Shown: positions 34,524 through 42,947, counted from the stretch's first letter. The stretch: 64,000 nt of DNA from Lewinellaceae bacterium (GCA_020636105.1 JACJYL010000001.1:3534001-3598000), one strand, 5' to 3'. Numbers and translations: made by a program. Notes: a model not told the origin generated them from the letters alone.

Positions 34524-34633
34524 CATTTATCGAATTATTAATTACACTAGGAATCATCGCCTCTGCAAAAGAGGCTACTAAGGAGGTTGTTGATCAACAA
34601 AAAGACATCATGGGAATCGACATTATTTTTTAA
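34517..34633 (+). CDS. small hydrophobic-N-terminus peptide, 38 residues
   Basis: The ORF encodes a peptide that begins MAAFIELLITLGIIASAKEA and ends MGIDIIF. Residues 3-16 are a hydrophobic helix long enough to lie in or partly across a membrane; the rest is charged and amphipathic (KEATKEVVDQQKD). It is too short for routine gene callers. Support is the composition, the clean stop and the start codon sitting in a perfect inverted repeat, which suggests translational control. A weak TCACTTTG -7-like box at 34443-34450 would start a transcript near the hairpin. A regulatory, signalling or type-I-toxin-like peptide are all possible; the ORF could also be chance. Confidence 0.4.
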   Translation: MAAFIELLITLGIIASAKEATKEVVDQQKDIMGIDIIF

Positions 34634-34729
34634 TTCGCTTTTGAATTTAATCTTTTTGTATTTTTCAGAACATAAAACTCTAGGCCTAAAGAATAAAGTG
34701 AATCCCCAATAAAACAAAAAACAAACACC

Positions 34730-34933
34730 CTATATGACAAAACATATAGAGGGGGTATTATGTACACATTCAATATACGTGTATCAAAACACTCGAAAAC
34801 AGACAGCCTAAACTGTCTTAATACATAATGGTATTAAGTATAATGCTGGGATTTAGATTTGTTCACCAGTGAACAATCTAGATTTGAGTGTATGTTTAAA
34901 TTCCGTCACAAAAATAAGGTTTATTCTTGTGAC
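34730..34933. other. cluster of five consecutive hairpins
   Basis: In 204 bp there are: CTATATG/CATATAG (34730-34749); AGACAG/CTGTCT (34801-34818); CTTAATAC/GTATTAAG (34817-34838, sharing 2 nt with the previous one); TAGATT-T-GTTCAC / GTGAAC-AATCTA (34854-34880, 12 bp with one bulge); and GTCACAAAAATAA paired with TTATTCTTGTGAC at 12 of 13 positions (34905-34933, 3-nt loop). No coding frame is convincing here. The density suggests a structured RNA or a set of protein-binding palindromes. Confidence 0.5.
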
Positions 34934-35081
34934 AATCAATCTGTTGACCCAATTTATACAAATTTACACCAATCAAATAGCTGATTATCAATTATTTGAA
35001 ACTTAATATTATTATATAAACCCAAAAACACCCCTGATTCAAAAACATTAAACTGTTACAACTTCCCATATAAAACGGCAA

Positions 35082-35180
35082 TATATTTGTATCGTAGTTT
35101 TAAACATACTAAAAGATTTATTGAAATCTCGATAGTCATCAGGCTTTTGGACCCCCTTTCAGTCTGATGCATTCTTTTTT
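35082..35180 (+). ncRNA. candidate small RNA with promoter and terminator
   Basis: TATATTTG (35082-35089) matches the Bacteroidota -7 box TAnnTTTG exactly. The predicted transcript starts near 35095. It contains a hairpin AGATTT-ATTG-AAATCT (35114-35129) and a second stem CATCAGGC / GTCTGATG (35137-35169, one G-U) with a loop containing a C5 run, directly followed by CATTCTTTTTT. The -33 position has GTTA rather than TTG. RNA length would be about 85 nt. No known family recognised. Confidence 0.45.
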
Positions 35181-35263
35181 AAGCCAATAGTATTTTATAT
35201 ACGGAAAGGGTTTAAAAGAATTCGGATTCAATTTAAGTTTTTAGTTTCTCAAATTGAGTAAAC

Positions 35264-35381
35264 AACAAGGGAACTACTGCCCGCACTACATTTTTTTGGG
35301 TGGGCAGGTAAGATTTAAAAGTCTTATGCACGATCCCCCCTTTTTTTTCGTCCCCTTTCGAATTGTGTAGGTTCCCTTGTT
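35264..35381. ncRNA. candidate structured RNA closed by a long-range helix
   Basis: AACAAGGGAACTAC (35264-35277) pairs with GTAGGTTCCCTTGTT (35367-35381), 14 bp with one bulge, enclosing about 90 nt. Inside are CTGCCC/GGGCAG (35277-35307) and TAAGA/TCTTA, then C6 and T8 runs. On the plus strand the closing arm is followed by TTGTTTT. The strand is not settled. A 74-codon minus-strand ORF covers it but has no protein-like character. A 6S-like or antisense RNA is possible. Confidence 0.35.
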
Positions 35382-35475
35382 TTGTTTTAAAATGTTTGCC
35401 ATAGTACAAAGAATAAAAAAAGTTAAACACCTTAAACCCATTCCCTAATAATTTCAAAAAATCCTCCCAGAAACG

Positions 35476-35490
35476 ACACGCTTTGCGTGT
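35476..35490. repeat. small hairpin
   Basis: ACACGC-TTT-GCGTGT, a perfect 6-bp stem with 3-nt loop, followed by TTT. It lies 10 bp before the stronger hairpin at 35500. Confidence 0.4.
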
Positions 35491-35499
35491 TTTGACCGT

Positions 35500-35535
35500 A
35501 AAATGGCGGCCTTTTAAAGGTTCGCCATTTTTATT
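35500..35535 (+). terminator. intrinsic terminator upstream of recJ
   Basis: AAAATGGCG (35500-35508) pairs with CGCCATTTT (35523-35531), with an inner CCTTT/AAAGG stem, followed by TATTTT. It would end plus-strand transcription from the candidate RNA region before recJ. Confidence 0.7.
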
Positions 35536-35690
35536 TTAAATCCCCTTCCTCTCTTTTTTTCTGCTATGGTGAACTTATTTTCAAATTTTGGGGTTAAAAA
35601 ACCAATACTCAATCGAATTGAGGATTGTAAAGTAACCGTTGAAAATCCCTGATTCCCGTTGCTTAATTATAACCAAAAAACTTAATTAAA

Positions 35691-37388
35691 ATGATCCCCA
35701 AACAATGGAAGCTCATCGAAACAGACGAACAATTAGTGCACAAGCTGCAAAAAGAACTGCCCATTCATCCCGCTTTTTGCCGTTTATTAGTGCAGCAGGG
35801 CATAAATTCTGTCGCGGAAGCCCGGCAATTTTTCTATCCCACTCTCGACAATCTCCACGATCCTTTCCTCATGAAAGATATGGACAAAGCCGTACAAAGA
35901 TTGCACAAAGCGATCGGGGAGAATCAAAACATCTTATTATACGGTGATTACGATGTTGACGGCACCACTTCCGTGGCCTTAATGCACCGTTTTCTCGAAA
36001 AACTGGGTGCCCATCCGGATTACTATATTCCTGACCGATATAAAGAAGGGTACGGCATTTCCTTCGAAAGCCTCGATTATGCAAAAGCCAACCGCATCGA
36101 CCTCTTCATTGCCATGGACTGTGGTATTCGGGCCGAAAAACAAGCAATCGCTGCCCAACACTTCGGCATTGACCTGATCATCTGTGATCATCACCAGCCA
36201 GGCGAACAGCTCCCAAGCGCTCATGCAGTCCTCGACCCCAAACGAACAGATTGCAATTACCCGTTCAAAGAACTCAGTGGCTGCGGGGTCGCTTTCAAAC
36301 TTACCCAGGCTTATTCCATAAGATATGAACTGCCGTCCCATTATTGGGAATCTCAACTGGATCTCCTGGCTATCAGTATCGCAGCTGACATTGTCCCCAT
36401 GACGGGGGAAAACCGCATACTCGCCTGCCACGGCCTTGAAAAATTGAATCACACCCAAAGACCAGGCCTGAAGGCCCTTATTGATCACTCCAAAAGAGAA
36501 CGCCCCCTGAACATCAGCGATGTGGTCTTCGGGCTGGCTCCGGTCATCAATGCAGCAGGCCGTATGGCAGATGCCGCTACGGCCGTCAAACTCATGCTCA
36601 CTCAATCGCCAGACATCGCGGCGGAACACATCAAAGCCCTGGATTACCGCAATGAACTGCGCCGAAGTTTTGAACAGAGGATTGCAGAAGAAGCCATCGA
36701 AGCATTTACCGCATCTGACGGCTGGGAATCGAGAAAAAGCATTGTTCTTTACCAGGAGCACTGGCACAAAGGCGTGATCGGAATAGTCGCTTCGCGAATG
36801 GTGGAAAAATTTTACCGCCCCGCCATCATCCTGACCAAATCCGATCACAAAGTCGTCGGCTCTGCCCGTTCCGTCCGGGGCTTTGACATACTGGAAGCCA
36901 TTTCCCAATGCAGCGATCTGCTGCTCAATTTTGGCGGACACCAATACGCCGCAGGGCTCACCCTGCTCCCTGAAAACGTAAATGCCTTTTGCGATCGCTT
37001 TGAAGGGGTCGTACAGGTTTCCTTACCTGAAGCCTTGCAAATTCCTGTGGTGGATATCAATGCCGAATTAAACTTTGAAGAGATTACCCCAAAATTCAGA
37101 CGCATCCTGGCCCGCTTTGCCCCCTTCGGCCCCGGCAACAGGAACCCTGTTTTCCACACCCAAAACGTTTATGACACCGGTTTTTCAGAAGTGCTGAAAG
37201 ACGAACACCTCAGCCTGACGGTTCGACAGGAGCATTCCGAACCATTTAAGGGCATCGCTTTCGGATTTGCTCATTTAGCGGAGGGAATTTATTCGAGAAA
37301 ACCTTTTGAACTTTGTTACAACCTGAGAGAAAGTCAATGGCAGGGGCAACCCCGGCTTCAACTGATGGTGAAGGACATTAAGTTCTGA
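35691..37388 (+). CDS. recJ: single-stranded-DNA-specific exonuclease RecJ
   Basis: A 565-residue cytosolic 5'-3' exonuclease acting in recombination, mismatch repair and replication-fork processing. The DHH-phosphoesterase metal motifs are present: YGDYDVDGTTS near residue 84, AMDCGI near 140 and CDHHQPGE near 165. A DHHA1 domain follows (YQEHWHKGVIGIVASRMVEK, then LNFGGHQYAAGLTL), and then the C-terminal OB fold. Length is normal for RecJ. The start ATG at 35691 is followed directly by the expected N-terminal sequence. No operon partner is evident; the CAT-like gene downstream is 103 bp away. Confidence 0.96.
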   Translation: MIPKQWKLIETDEQLVHKLQKELPIHPAFCRLLVQQGINSVAEARQFFYPTLDNLHDPFLMKDMDKAVQRLHKAIGENQNILLYGDYDVDGTTSVALMHRFLEKLGAHPDYYIPDRYKEGYGISFESLDYAKANRIDLFIAMDCGIRAEKQAIAAQHFGIDLIICDHHQPGEQLPSAHAVLDPKRTDCNYPFKELSGCGVAFKLTQAYSIRYELPSHYWESQLDLLAISIAADIVPMTGENRILACHGLEKLNHTQRPGLKALIDHSKRERPLNISDVVFGLAPVINAAGRMADAATAVKLMLTQSPDIAAEHIKALDYRNELRRSFEQRIAEEAIEAFTASDGWESRKSIVLYQEHWHKGVIGIVASRMVEKFYRPAIILTKSDHKVVGSARSVRGFDILEAISQCSDLLLNFGGHQYAAGLTLLPENVNAFCDRFEGVVQVSLPEALQIPVVDINAELNFEEITPKFRRILARFAPFGPGNRNPVFHTQNVYDTGFSEVLKDEHLSLTVRQEHSEPFKGIAFGFAHLAEGIYSRKPFELCYNLRESQWQGQPRLQLMVKDIKF

Positions 37389-37491
37389 GAGGCGGATTGG
37401 CGGATTAGCGGATTAGCGAATTTTGGAAAAAATACTCTATTTTTGGAAGCCGAAGGAATTGATTTTTTAACAACCCATCACGTTGCTGCAC

Positions 37492-38130
37492 ATGAAGGAA
37501 ATAAATTTTACGGATTCACATCGTAAAAAGCATTTTGAATTTTTTAAAAAATTCAGCCAGCCCCATTTTAATGTTTGCGGCAATGTGGAGATCACTAGCC
37601 TGGTGGATTATATCAGGGCCAAGGAACTTTCTTTCACCCCGGTAATGGTTTACCTCATCAGCAAAACAGCTAATGACATCAGGGAATTTCGCTGGCGCCT
37701 GAGAGGCGAAAAAATCGTGGAGCATGAATTGGTTCACCCGTCTTTTGCCGTCACCCCGAAAGGGTCGGATGTCTTTAGTTTTTGTCCGGTAGATTTTGAG
37801 TATGATTTTGCAGCCTTCTACCAGGCGGCAACGGCTGCCATGGACCATTTTCAAAATAACCCGACCGTTGAGGATGTAGAAGGGCGTGATGATTATCTTT
37901 TTCTATCCATTATTCCCTGGATATCATTCACCGGTTTCACACATGCAATGCATTACGCCAATCCTGACAGCGTGCCCCGAATAGTTTGGGGTAAATATTT
38001 TAAAGCCGGTGAAAAGGTAATGATGCCACTTTCTGTTCAGGCTCACCATGCGCTGGTGGATGGAAGGCACGTGGGGCTGTATTTTAAAAAATTTGAAGAA
38101 GAGGTGGTTCGGTTTATGCTCAAAACCTAA
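37492..38130 (+). CDS. chloramphenicol acetyltransferase-like protein
   Basis: A 212-residue cytosolic protein of the CAT fold. The active-site motif HHALVDGRHVG is near the C-terminus (about residues 184-194), including the catalytic His and structural Asp-Gly, and the N-terminal part has the family pattern of short strands (SFTPVMVYLISKTANDIREF). True CatA enzymes acetylate chloramphenicol with acetyl-CoA, but many housekeeping Bacteroidota homologues of this length exist whose substrate is unknown, so resistance should not be assumed. The ATG at 37492 is preferred to a TTG three codons upstream. A GC-rich hairpin follows the stop. Confidence 0.85.
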   Translation: MKEINFTDSHRKKHFEFFKKFSQPHFNVCGNVEITSLVDYIRAKELSFTPVMVYLISKTANDIREFRWRLRGEKIVEHELVHPSFAVTPKGSDVFSFCPVDFEYDFAAFYQAATAAMDHFQNNPTVEDVEGRDDYLFLSIIPWISFTGFTHAMHYANPDSVPRIVWGKYFKAGEKVMMPLSVQAHHALVDGRHVGLYFKKFEEEVVRFMLKT

Positions 38131-38139
38131 AAAAAACAA

Positions 38140-38178
38140 CACCGGATGCGATCCATTAAAACAATCACGCACCCGGTG
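38140..38178 (+). terminator. GC-rich hairpin after the CAT-like gene
   Basis: CACCGG-A-TGCG pairs with CGCA-C-CCGGTG (10 bp with an A/C mismatch) around a 17-nt loop. It begins 10 bp after the stop and lacks a T-run, so it is a likely but not classical terminator. Confidence 0.5.
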
Positions 38179-38428
38179 CTAAAACATCTACTGTAAATCG
38201 TCTTTTCGACCTAATTCCCATTTGATTAAAAAGTGTCACACAAAAAGCTTACTACAAAAGTGCGGGGCAATCGTTTCCATAGGGCTACATTTCTAAAAAA
38301 AAATTATACATATCGGGTAAAATCTATCGTGTTATTAGCGAAGTTTCCTGATTTAGAGACAAATAAGCGTGTCCTGCCTTCATGGACATGCGCATGAAGG
38401 AAACCTGCTTCCAATAAAACGATCAACC

Positions 38429-39454
38429 ATGGAAAAAGAAAGTCAAAAAATACAGCAGCAACTCTTCTCTTTTTTGGAAAACCTCTCTCCCCAAAAAAAA
38501 CCGATAGTCAATGAACTGATGACTATTCTGAACCTCAGTAAAAGCGGCGCTTATAAAAAACTGAATGGGGAAAGCAATCTTTCGCTGGATGATACCATCA
38601 AACTTTCACGCCATTACGGCTTCTCCATCGACCAGTTTATTGCCGAAAGACACAATGCCATTCCCTTTTATGTGGATGCCATTAGGAGACAACCTTCCAG
38701 TTATGATGAATACCTGAGAAATATCAATACCCATTTTGAATTTATCCGGGGGTGTAAAAAGGTTCAGGTTTCCTATATTACCAACGAGGTTCCCGTTTTT
38801 CATTACCTCCAGTTTCCTTTACTTTTTTATTTTAAGCTCTTCGTCTGGAACCATACCAGTTGGCAGATGCCACAGCGTCCTCACCGGTTCTCCCTGTCAG
38901 AATTCACCAATGACAGCCTTTTGAATTCATTGATGAAGAGCATGTTGAAAGAGTATTTTGGCTATGATGGGATGGAGATGTGGAACATCCGTTTTTTGGA
39001 CATCACCCTCGACCAGATCAAGTATTACGCCCATTCCGGCATATTTGAACACAAGGAAGATATTTTACGTATTTTTAAAGAAGTGGAAAAAATGAGCCGC
39101 CACTTAAAGAAAATGGCAGAGGTTGGGTATAAATTTAATCTGGAAAAACCGGAGGAAAAATTGGGTCACCTGACCGTACACATGAACGAGCTCGTCGCTT
39201 CCACCAATATTATTTATGTCAATGCCGACAACTTTAATTACGTCTTCACCACTTTTGATCCGCCCAATTTCATCCGAAGTGCGGATGATCGTTTCTGTAA
39301 CTATACCGAAAACTGGATTAATATGACCAAAAAACATTCCCTCCTGATCAGCGGCGCCGGAGAACGGGAACGGGAACGCACTTTCCGCCTCATCACCAAA
39401 AAGATCGAGCGGGCTAAACAGGAACTGGAAGGGATTTTGAGTTATATTTACTAG
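38429..39454 (+). CDS. HTH-domain regulatory protein
   Basis: A 341-residue soluble protein. The N-terminal 75 residues contain a XRE-like helix-turn-helix (LMTILNLSKSGAYKKLNGES, then LSLDDTIKLSRHYGFSIDQF). The C-terminal 260 residues are mostly alpha-helical, with a conserved-looking aromatic core (YLQFPLLFYFKLFVWNHTSW) and no known enzymatic motif. Such fusions are common in Saprospiria and related Bacteroidota and are presumed transcription regulators. The start at 38429 (MEKESQKI) is preferred to an upstream ATG at 38369 because it begins just ahead of the domain. Target and ligand are unknown. Confidence 0.7.
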   Translation: MEKESQKIQQQLFSFLENLSPQKKPIVNELMTILNLSKSGAYKKLNGESNLSLDDTIKLSRHYGFSIDQFIAERHNAIPFYVDAIRRQPSSYDEYLRNINTHFEFIRGCKKVQVSYITNEVPVFHYLQFPLLFYFKLFVWNHTSWQMPQRPHRFSLSEFTNDSLLNSLMKSMLKEYFGYDGMEMWNIRFLDITLDQIKYYAHSGIFEHKEDILRIFKEVEKMSRHLKKMAEVGYKFNLEKPEEKLGHLTVHMNELVASTNIIYVNADNFNYVFTTFDPPNFIRSADDRFCNYTENWINMTKKHSLLISGAGERERERTFRLITKKIERAKQELEGILSYIY

Positions 39455-39467
39455 GAACTAAAAATAT

Positions 39468-40985
39468 TCATTGCTTACTTTCCAAAAGTTGTTCGTCAAT
39501 TTTGACCACCTTTGCGTTGTGTCTTAAATACTCGGGCAAATGGTTGTCGTCGATCACAAACACCTTCTCTCCACTGAAAAGCAGCCTGTTGACTTCTTCT
39601 TTTGAAGGTATTTTTTCATAAGCCAGATGACGGGTAAAAAACATGCATTCGATGTATCGGGGTGTATTGAAAATAATGCTGCTTTCCTTGTCAACCTGAT
39701 CTTCCAGTTTCATCAGTGCTGATTGGAGTTTATACCCTTCCTCCTGCTCCTGAAAGGGTTTCACCCGCTCCAGTCCGAACCTGAAAGCCAATAACAAAAT
39801 GACAGCCATCCCTCCATGGTAAAACCATTTAACCCAAAAATTCCTGTCCTGTTTCGCCAAATACTGCAATTCAAAAATAAACCAGGCCAGTATCAGGAAA
39901 AAGGCTGGTCCGGTAAACAAAACATACCCCTGCATTTTAGTGGCAGCTAATGAAAAGACAAGGTAAGGAATGACGATCCAGGCCAGCAAAGTGTAATTTG
40001 CAGCATTCCATCCTTTTTTTAATGTCTTCCAAAGAAACCATGGCAAGGCAACATAGATCATCTCATTCCAGATACGCCCCATATTCGCCAGATGATACCA
40101 CCAGGGTTTTCCGTGGGTTTCAACAGAATGGGTGAGATGTTTAAGATTATAACCGTTTTCCCACCAATATTCCAAAGGAAAATTCCGAGCGGCATAAACC
40201 TGCCAGGGAAGAGCTACGACCACCATGGCAACTGTAATGATCAGGACTGCTTTCATTAAAGGTAAAATGCCATTCTCCCTATTAAAATTCAGGATAATAA
40301 AAACAGGTATCACAATTAGCCCCGGCAACCATTTACACAAAAGCGCCATCCCGGTAAACACCCCCACCAAAAGAAGATACCTGATCAATGGCTTTTCCCT
40401 ATATAACACCGCCAGCAGTATGGCCAATTCGATAAAGAAGAAAAAGAAAATATCAACATGGTCCGTAGCCACTCTTCCAGAACCTATTTCAATGACCATC
40501 CCGTTTATCGCATGAAAAAATGCCGCCAGCAACCCGATTCTTTGATCGAATAACTTGCTCCCGATTAAAAAGGTAAACCAGATCAACAAAGTTGACATCA
40601 CCAAAGCAGGCAACCTCAGGGCCAACGGACTTAAGCCAAATATCTTCATGGAACCGCCCATTACCCAAAAAGGCAGAGGTTGCTTGTGGAGCCAGATATG
40701 ATTGTTGCCCCAATGTTGGTAATCATAATCAAGAGGAACCCGTGAATATAATTTCGGAGCAAATGGATCTTCCATTACATTTTTGGCGACCAGGGCATGA
40801 AATCTTTCATCCCATTGATGCAATTGTGGATCCAATGCACAATCAAGTCGCCATAAAAAACCAGCCGCTATAATCCATACCAGTGCAAATCGAAAATTAT
40901 CTTTTTTATAGCAATAATACGCCGCCCCAAATGCTACAATGCCCGCAATAAATATCAAGGCTGTCATAAAAATGTGTTGTTCCAT
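39468..40985 (-). CDS. ArnT/PMT-type membrane glycosyltransferase
   Basis: A 505-residue inner-membrane protein of the GT-C fold with about 11 hydrophobic helices. The first periplasmic loop has the catalytic acidic motif LDPQLHQWDERFHALVAKNV, typical of ArnT-like and dolichyl-phosphate-mannose-type transferases that use a polyprenyl-phosphate sugar donor to glycosylate lipid A or proteins. A soluble periplasmic tail of about 100 residues closes the protein. The start at 40985 (MEQHIFMTALIF) gives a plain first helix; an upstream in-frame ATG pair at 41054 adds 23 non-hydrophobic residues and is less likely. The donor sugar and acceptor are not predictable. Confidence 0.85.
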   Translation of the reverse strand: MEQHIFMTALIFIAGIVAFGAAYYCYKKDNFRFALVWIIAAGFLWRLDCALDPQLHQWDERFHALVAKNVMEDPFAPKLYSRVPLDYDYQHWGNNHIWLHKQPLPFWVMGGSMKIFGLSPLALRLPALVMSTLLIWFTFLIGSKLFDQRIGLLAAFFHAINGMVIEIGSGRVATDHVDIFFFFFIELAILLAVLYREKPLIRYLLLVGVFTGMALLCKWLPGLIVIPVFIILNFNRENGILPLMKAVLIITVAMVVVALPWQVYAARNFPLEYWWENGYNLKHLTHSVETHGKPWWYHLANMGRIWNEMIYVALPWFLWKTLKKGWNAANYTLLAWIVIPYLVFSLAATKMQGYVLFTGPAFFLILAWFIFELQYLAKQDRNFWVKWFYHGGMAVILLLAFRFGLERVKPFQEQEEGYKLQSALMKLEDQVDKESSIIFNTPRYIECMFFTRHLAYEKIPSKEEVNRLLFSGEKVFVIDDNHLPEYLRHNAKVVKIDEQLLESKQ

Positions 40986-41262
40986 TTCATTTTCTGTTGA
41001 AGAATCGGCTAATTTAGCGCAATAATTGTATTGCCGGAAAAAGACCTGCATCAAAATTCTCTACTGTACACTGTTTGTGTCACGCTGATTTTCGCTGATT
41101 TTCGCTGATCATTTTCGGTTATTTTACCTTATTTCCAGCGTTTATTCCGACCAGTGTTACGGAATGTCATTGTATTCCATCGGCGTTTTCTGTGAGAACC
41201 AACCATGTATTTTCAGAGCTTTACCCAAAAGTGTACGGAAGTGAACATAAAAATAAAAATTC

Positions 41263-42717
41263 ATGGCATCCCTTAAAATTGAAAGACATCTTAGTGATTT
41301 ATTTGAAACATGGGCTGGAGAGGCTCCTGACCTGGTGCTTCCATTGGCGCCCTCAGCCTCAGCACGGATTTATTATCGTCTGCAAAGCAAAAATCATACA
41401 GCGGTAGGAGCTCATAATGCAGACAAAAAAGAAAACGAAGCCTTTCTTGGTTTTTCGAAACATTTTAAATCGAAGGATCTGCCCGTTCCCAAAATTTATG
41501 CCGAAGACCTTGAAAACAATGTTTACCTCCAGGAAGATCTGGGATTTACCACCTTATACAGCTACCTCCTGCAAAAAGGCGATTATTTCCCCGATTACCT
41601 GATTAATATCTATAAAAAGGTGGTCAGACAGCTGGCGCATTTTCAGACCAGGGGAGGAGAAGGGCTGGATTATTCCCTCTGTTATCCGAGAGAAGCTTTT
41701 GACAAACAGTCCATGCTTTGGGATTTTAATACCTTCAAATATTATTTTCTCAAACTGGCAGAAATCCCTTTCGATGAACAATGCCTTGAAAATGATATTC
41801 AAAAATTTTCAGAATATCTGCTGGAAACGGAAACGGACCATTTTATGATCCGGGATTTTCAGACCCGCAACATTATGATCAAAGGAGGAGAGCCTTTTTT
41901 TATTGATTACCAGGGCGGGCGCAGGGGAGCGCTACAATACGATCTCGCCTCCCTGCTCTTTCAGGCCAAGGCCAATATCCCTTCGGAGATCAGAACGGAA
42001 TTGCTGAATCACTATATGGACACCTTAGAGGAGTTGACTCCCCTGAACCGCGAAGATTTTGCGACCCATTATTACGCCTACGTCATCATAAGAAGTATCC
42101 AGGTGCTGGGCACTTATGGCTTCAGGGGCCTCTACGAAAGAAAAGAACACTTCATTTCAAGTATTCCCTTCGCCATTCGCAATATCAAATGGGTGTTGGA
42201 AAATAAAGGATTACCGATCGAATTGCCCGAACTGGAAAAAGCCCTTTACGGAGTGATCCATTGCCGGCGGTTTGAGCCTTTCGATAAAATAAAAGGAATG
42301 TCCAGCTTGCTCACCGTTGAAGTGAACAGCTTTTCCTTTAAAAACAGTGGCATTCCCAAAGACAACAGCGGAAACGGCGGCGGATTCATTTTCGACTGCC
42401 GGGCCATCCATAACCCGGGCAGGTACGAACCTTATAAAAAACTAACCGGAAGAGACGAACCCGTGATCAATTTCCTGCAGCATCACAGCAACATGAATGA
42501 CTTCATGAACAATGTCTGCCGGATCGTGGATGATGCGGTTGAAAACTATATCGACAGGAGTTTTACCAATTTAATGGTCAATTTTGGTTGCACCGGAGGA
42601 CAGCATCGTTCGGTTTACGCAGCCGATACCATGGCCAGGCACCTAAAAGAAAAGTACGGGGTAAAAATCGAATTGACCCACATAGAGCAGGAAAAGAAAG
42701 GTTGGAAAAATGACTAA
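41263..42717 (+). CDS. fusion of APH-type sugar kinase and RapZ C-terminal domain
   Basis: A 484-residue cytosolic protein. Residues about 1-340 are an aminoglycoside-phosphotransferase/AmgK-like kinase: the catalytic loop is IRDFQTRNIMIKGG (Asp and Asn kept, but the usual His is Arg), followed by FIDYQGGRRG as the metal-binding segment. Residues about 350-484 match the RapZ C-terminal domain (SGNGGGFIFDCRAIHNPGRY, LTGRDEPV, FGCTGGQHRSVYAADTMA). AmgK-type kinases phosphorylate N-acetylmuramate or N-acetylglucosamine in wall recycling, and RapZ senses glucosamine-6-phosphate, so the fusion suggests amino-sugar sensing or recycling. RapZ's P-loop kinase half is absent. The metabolite link is inference. 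Confidence 0.85.
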   Translation: MASLKIERHLSDLFETWAGEAPDLVLPLAPSASARIYYRLQSKNHTAVGAHNADKKENEAFLGFSKHFKSKDLPVPKIYAEDLENNVYLQEDLGFTTLYSYLLQKGDYFPDYLINIYKKVVRQLAHFQTRGGEGLDYSLCYPREAFDKQSMLWDFNTFKYYFLKLAEIPFDEQCLENDIQKFSEYLLETETDHFMIRDFQTRNIMIKGGEPFFIDYQGGRRGALQYDLASLLFQAKANIPSEIRTELLNHYMDTLEELTPLNREDFATHYYAYVIIRSIQVLGTYGFRGLYERKEHFISSIPFAIRNIKWVLENKGLPIELPELEKALYGVIHCRRFEPFDKIKGMSSLLTVEVNSFSFKNSGIPKDNSGNGGGFIFDCRAIHNPGRYEPYKKLTGRDEPVINFLQHHSNMNDFMNNVCRIVDDAVENYIDRSFTNLMVNFGCTGGQHRSVYAADTMARHLKEKYGVKIELTHIEQEKKGWKND

Positions 42718-42822
42718 GGACATATTTGGGGCGACTCCTCATTTAGCAGTAAATAGGTCAATTTATTTTCATCAAATGACTGAGGGCAAGCAGTATCTTC
42801 AAGGATGGAGTATCCCTGGTTT

Positions 42823-42923
42823 GTTCAAATTGTTTCAGGAGTTGAACAATTTATTCAAGGCCGTACTAAACGATAACAATAATAGGCAGCCTCAACAAAT
42901 TAAACTCCTGGAACAATTTGAAC
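42823..42923. repeat. 21-bp inverted repeat pair (101-bp element)
   Basis: The arms at 42823-42843 and 42903-42923 are complementary at 20 of 21 positions and enclose 59 nt. They sit between the kinase-RapZ stop (42717) and the tatA stop (42948). Size and architecture resemble a miniature inverted-repeat element or a long RNA hairpin; no target-site duplication is evident. Confidence 0.65.
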
Positions 42924-42947
42924 TTTTAAAACCCTTTGGGCCTAAGC

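Noticed and set aside
35233..35457. 74-codon minus-strand ORF
   Set aside because: Overlaps the structured element at 35264-35381 and has an unconvincing composition.
35979..36944. 321-codon minus-strand ORF
   Set aside because: Antisense shadow of recJ, which has intact DHH and DHHA1 motifs.
37391..37425. Short tandem GCGGATTAG-like repeats after recJ
   Set aside because: Only about four imperfect copies of 8-9 bp; no likely function beyond slippage.
41083..41113. Three copies of CGCTGATTTT upstream of the kinase-RapZ gene
   Set aside because: Simple repeat with no partner factor or position that supports an operator.
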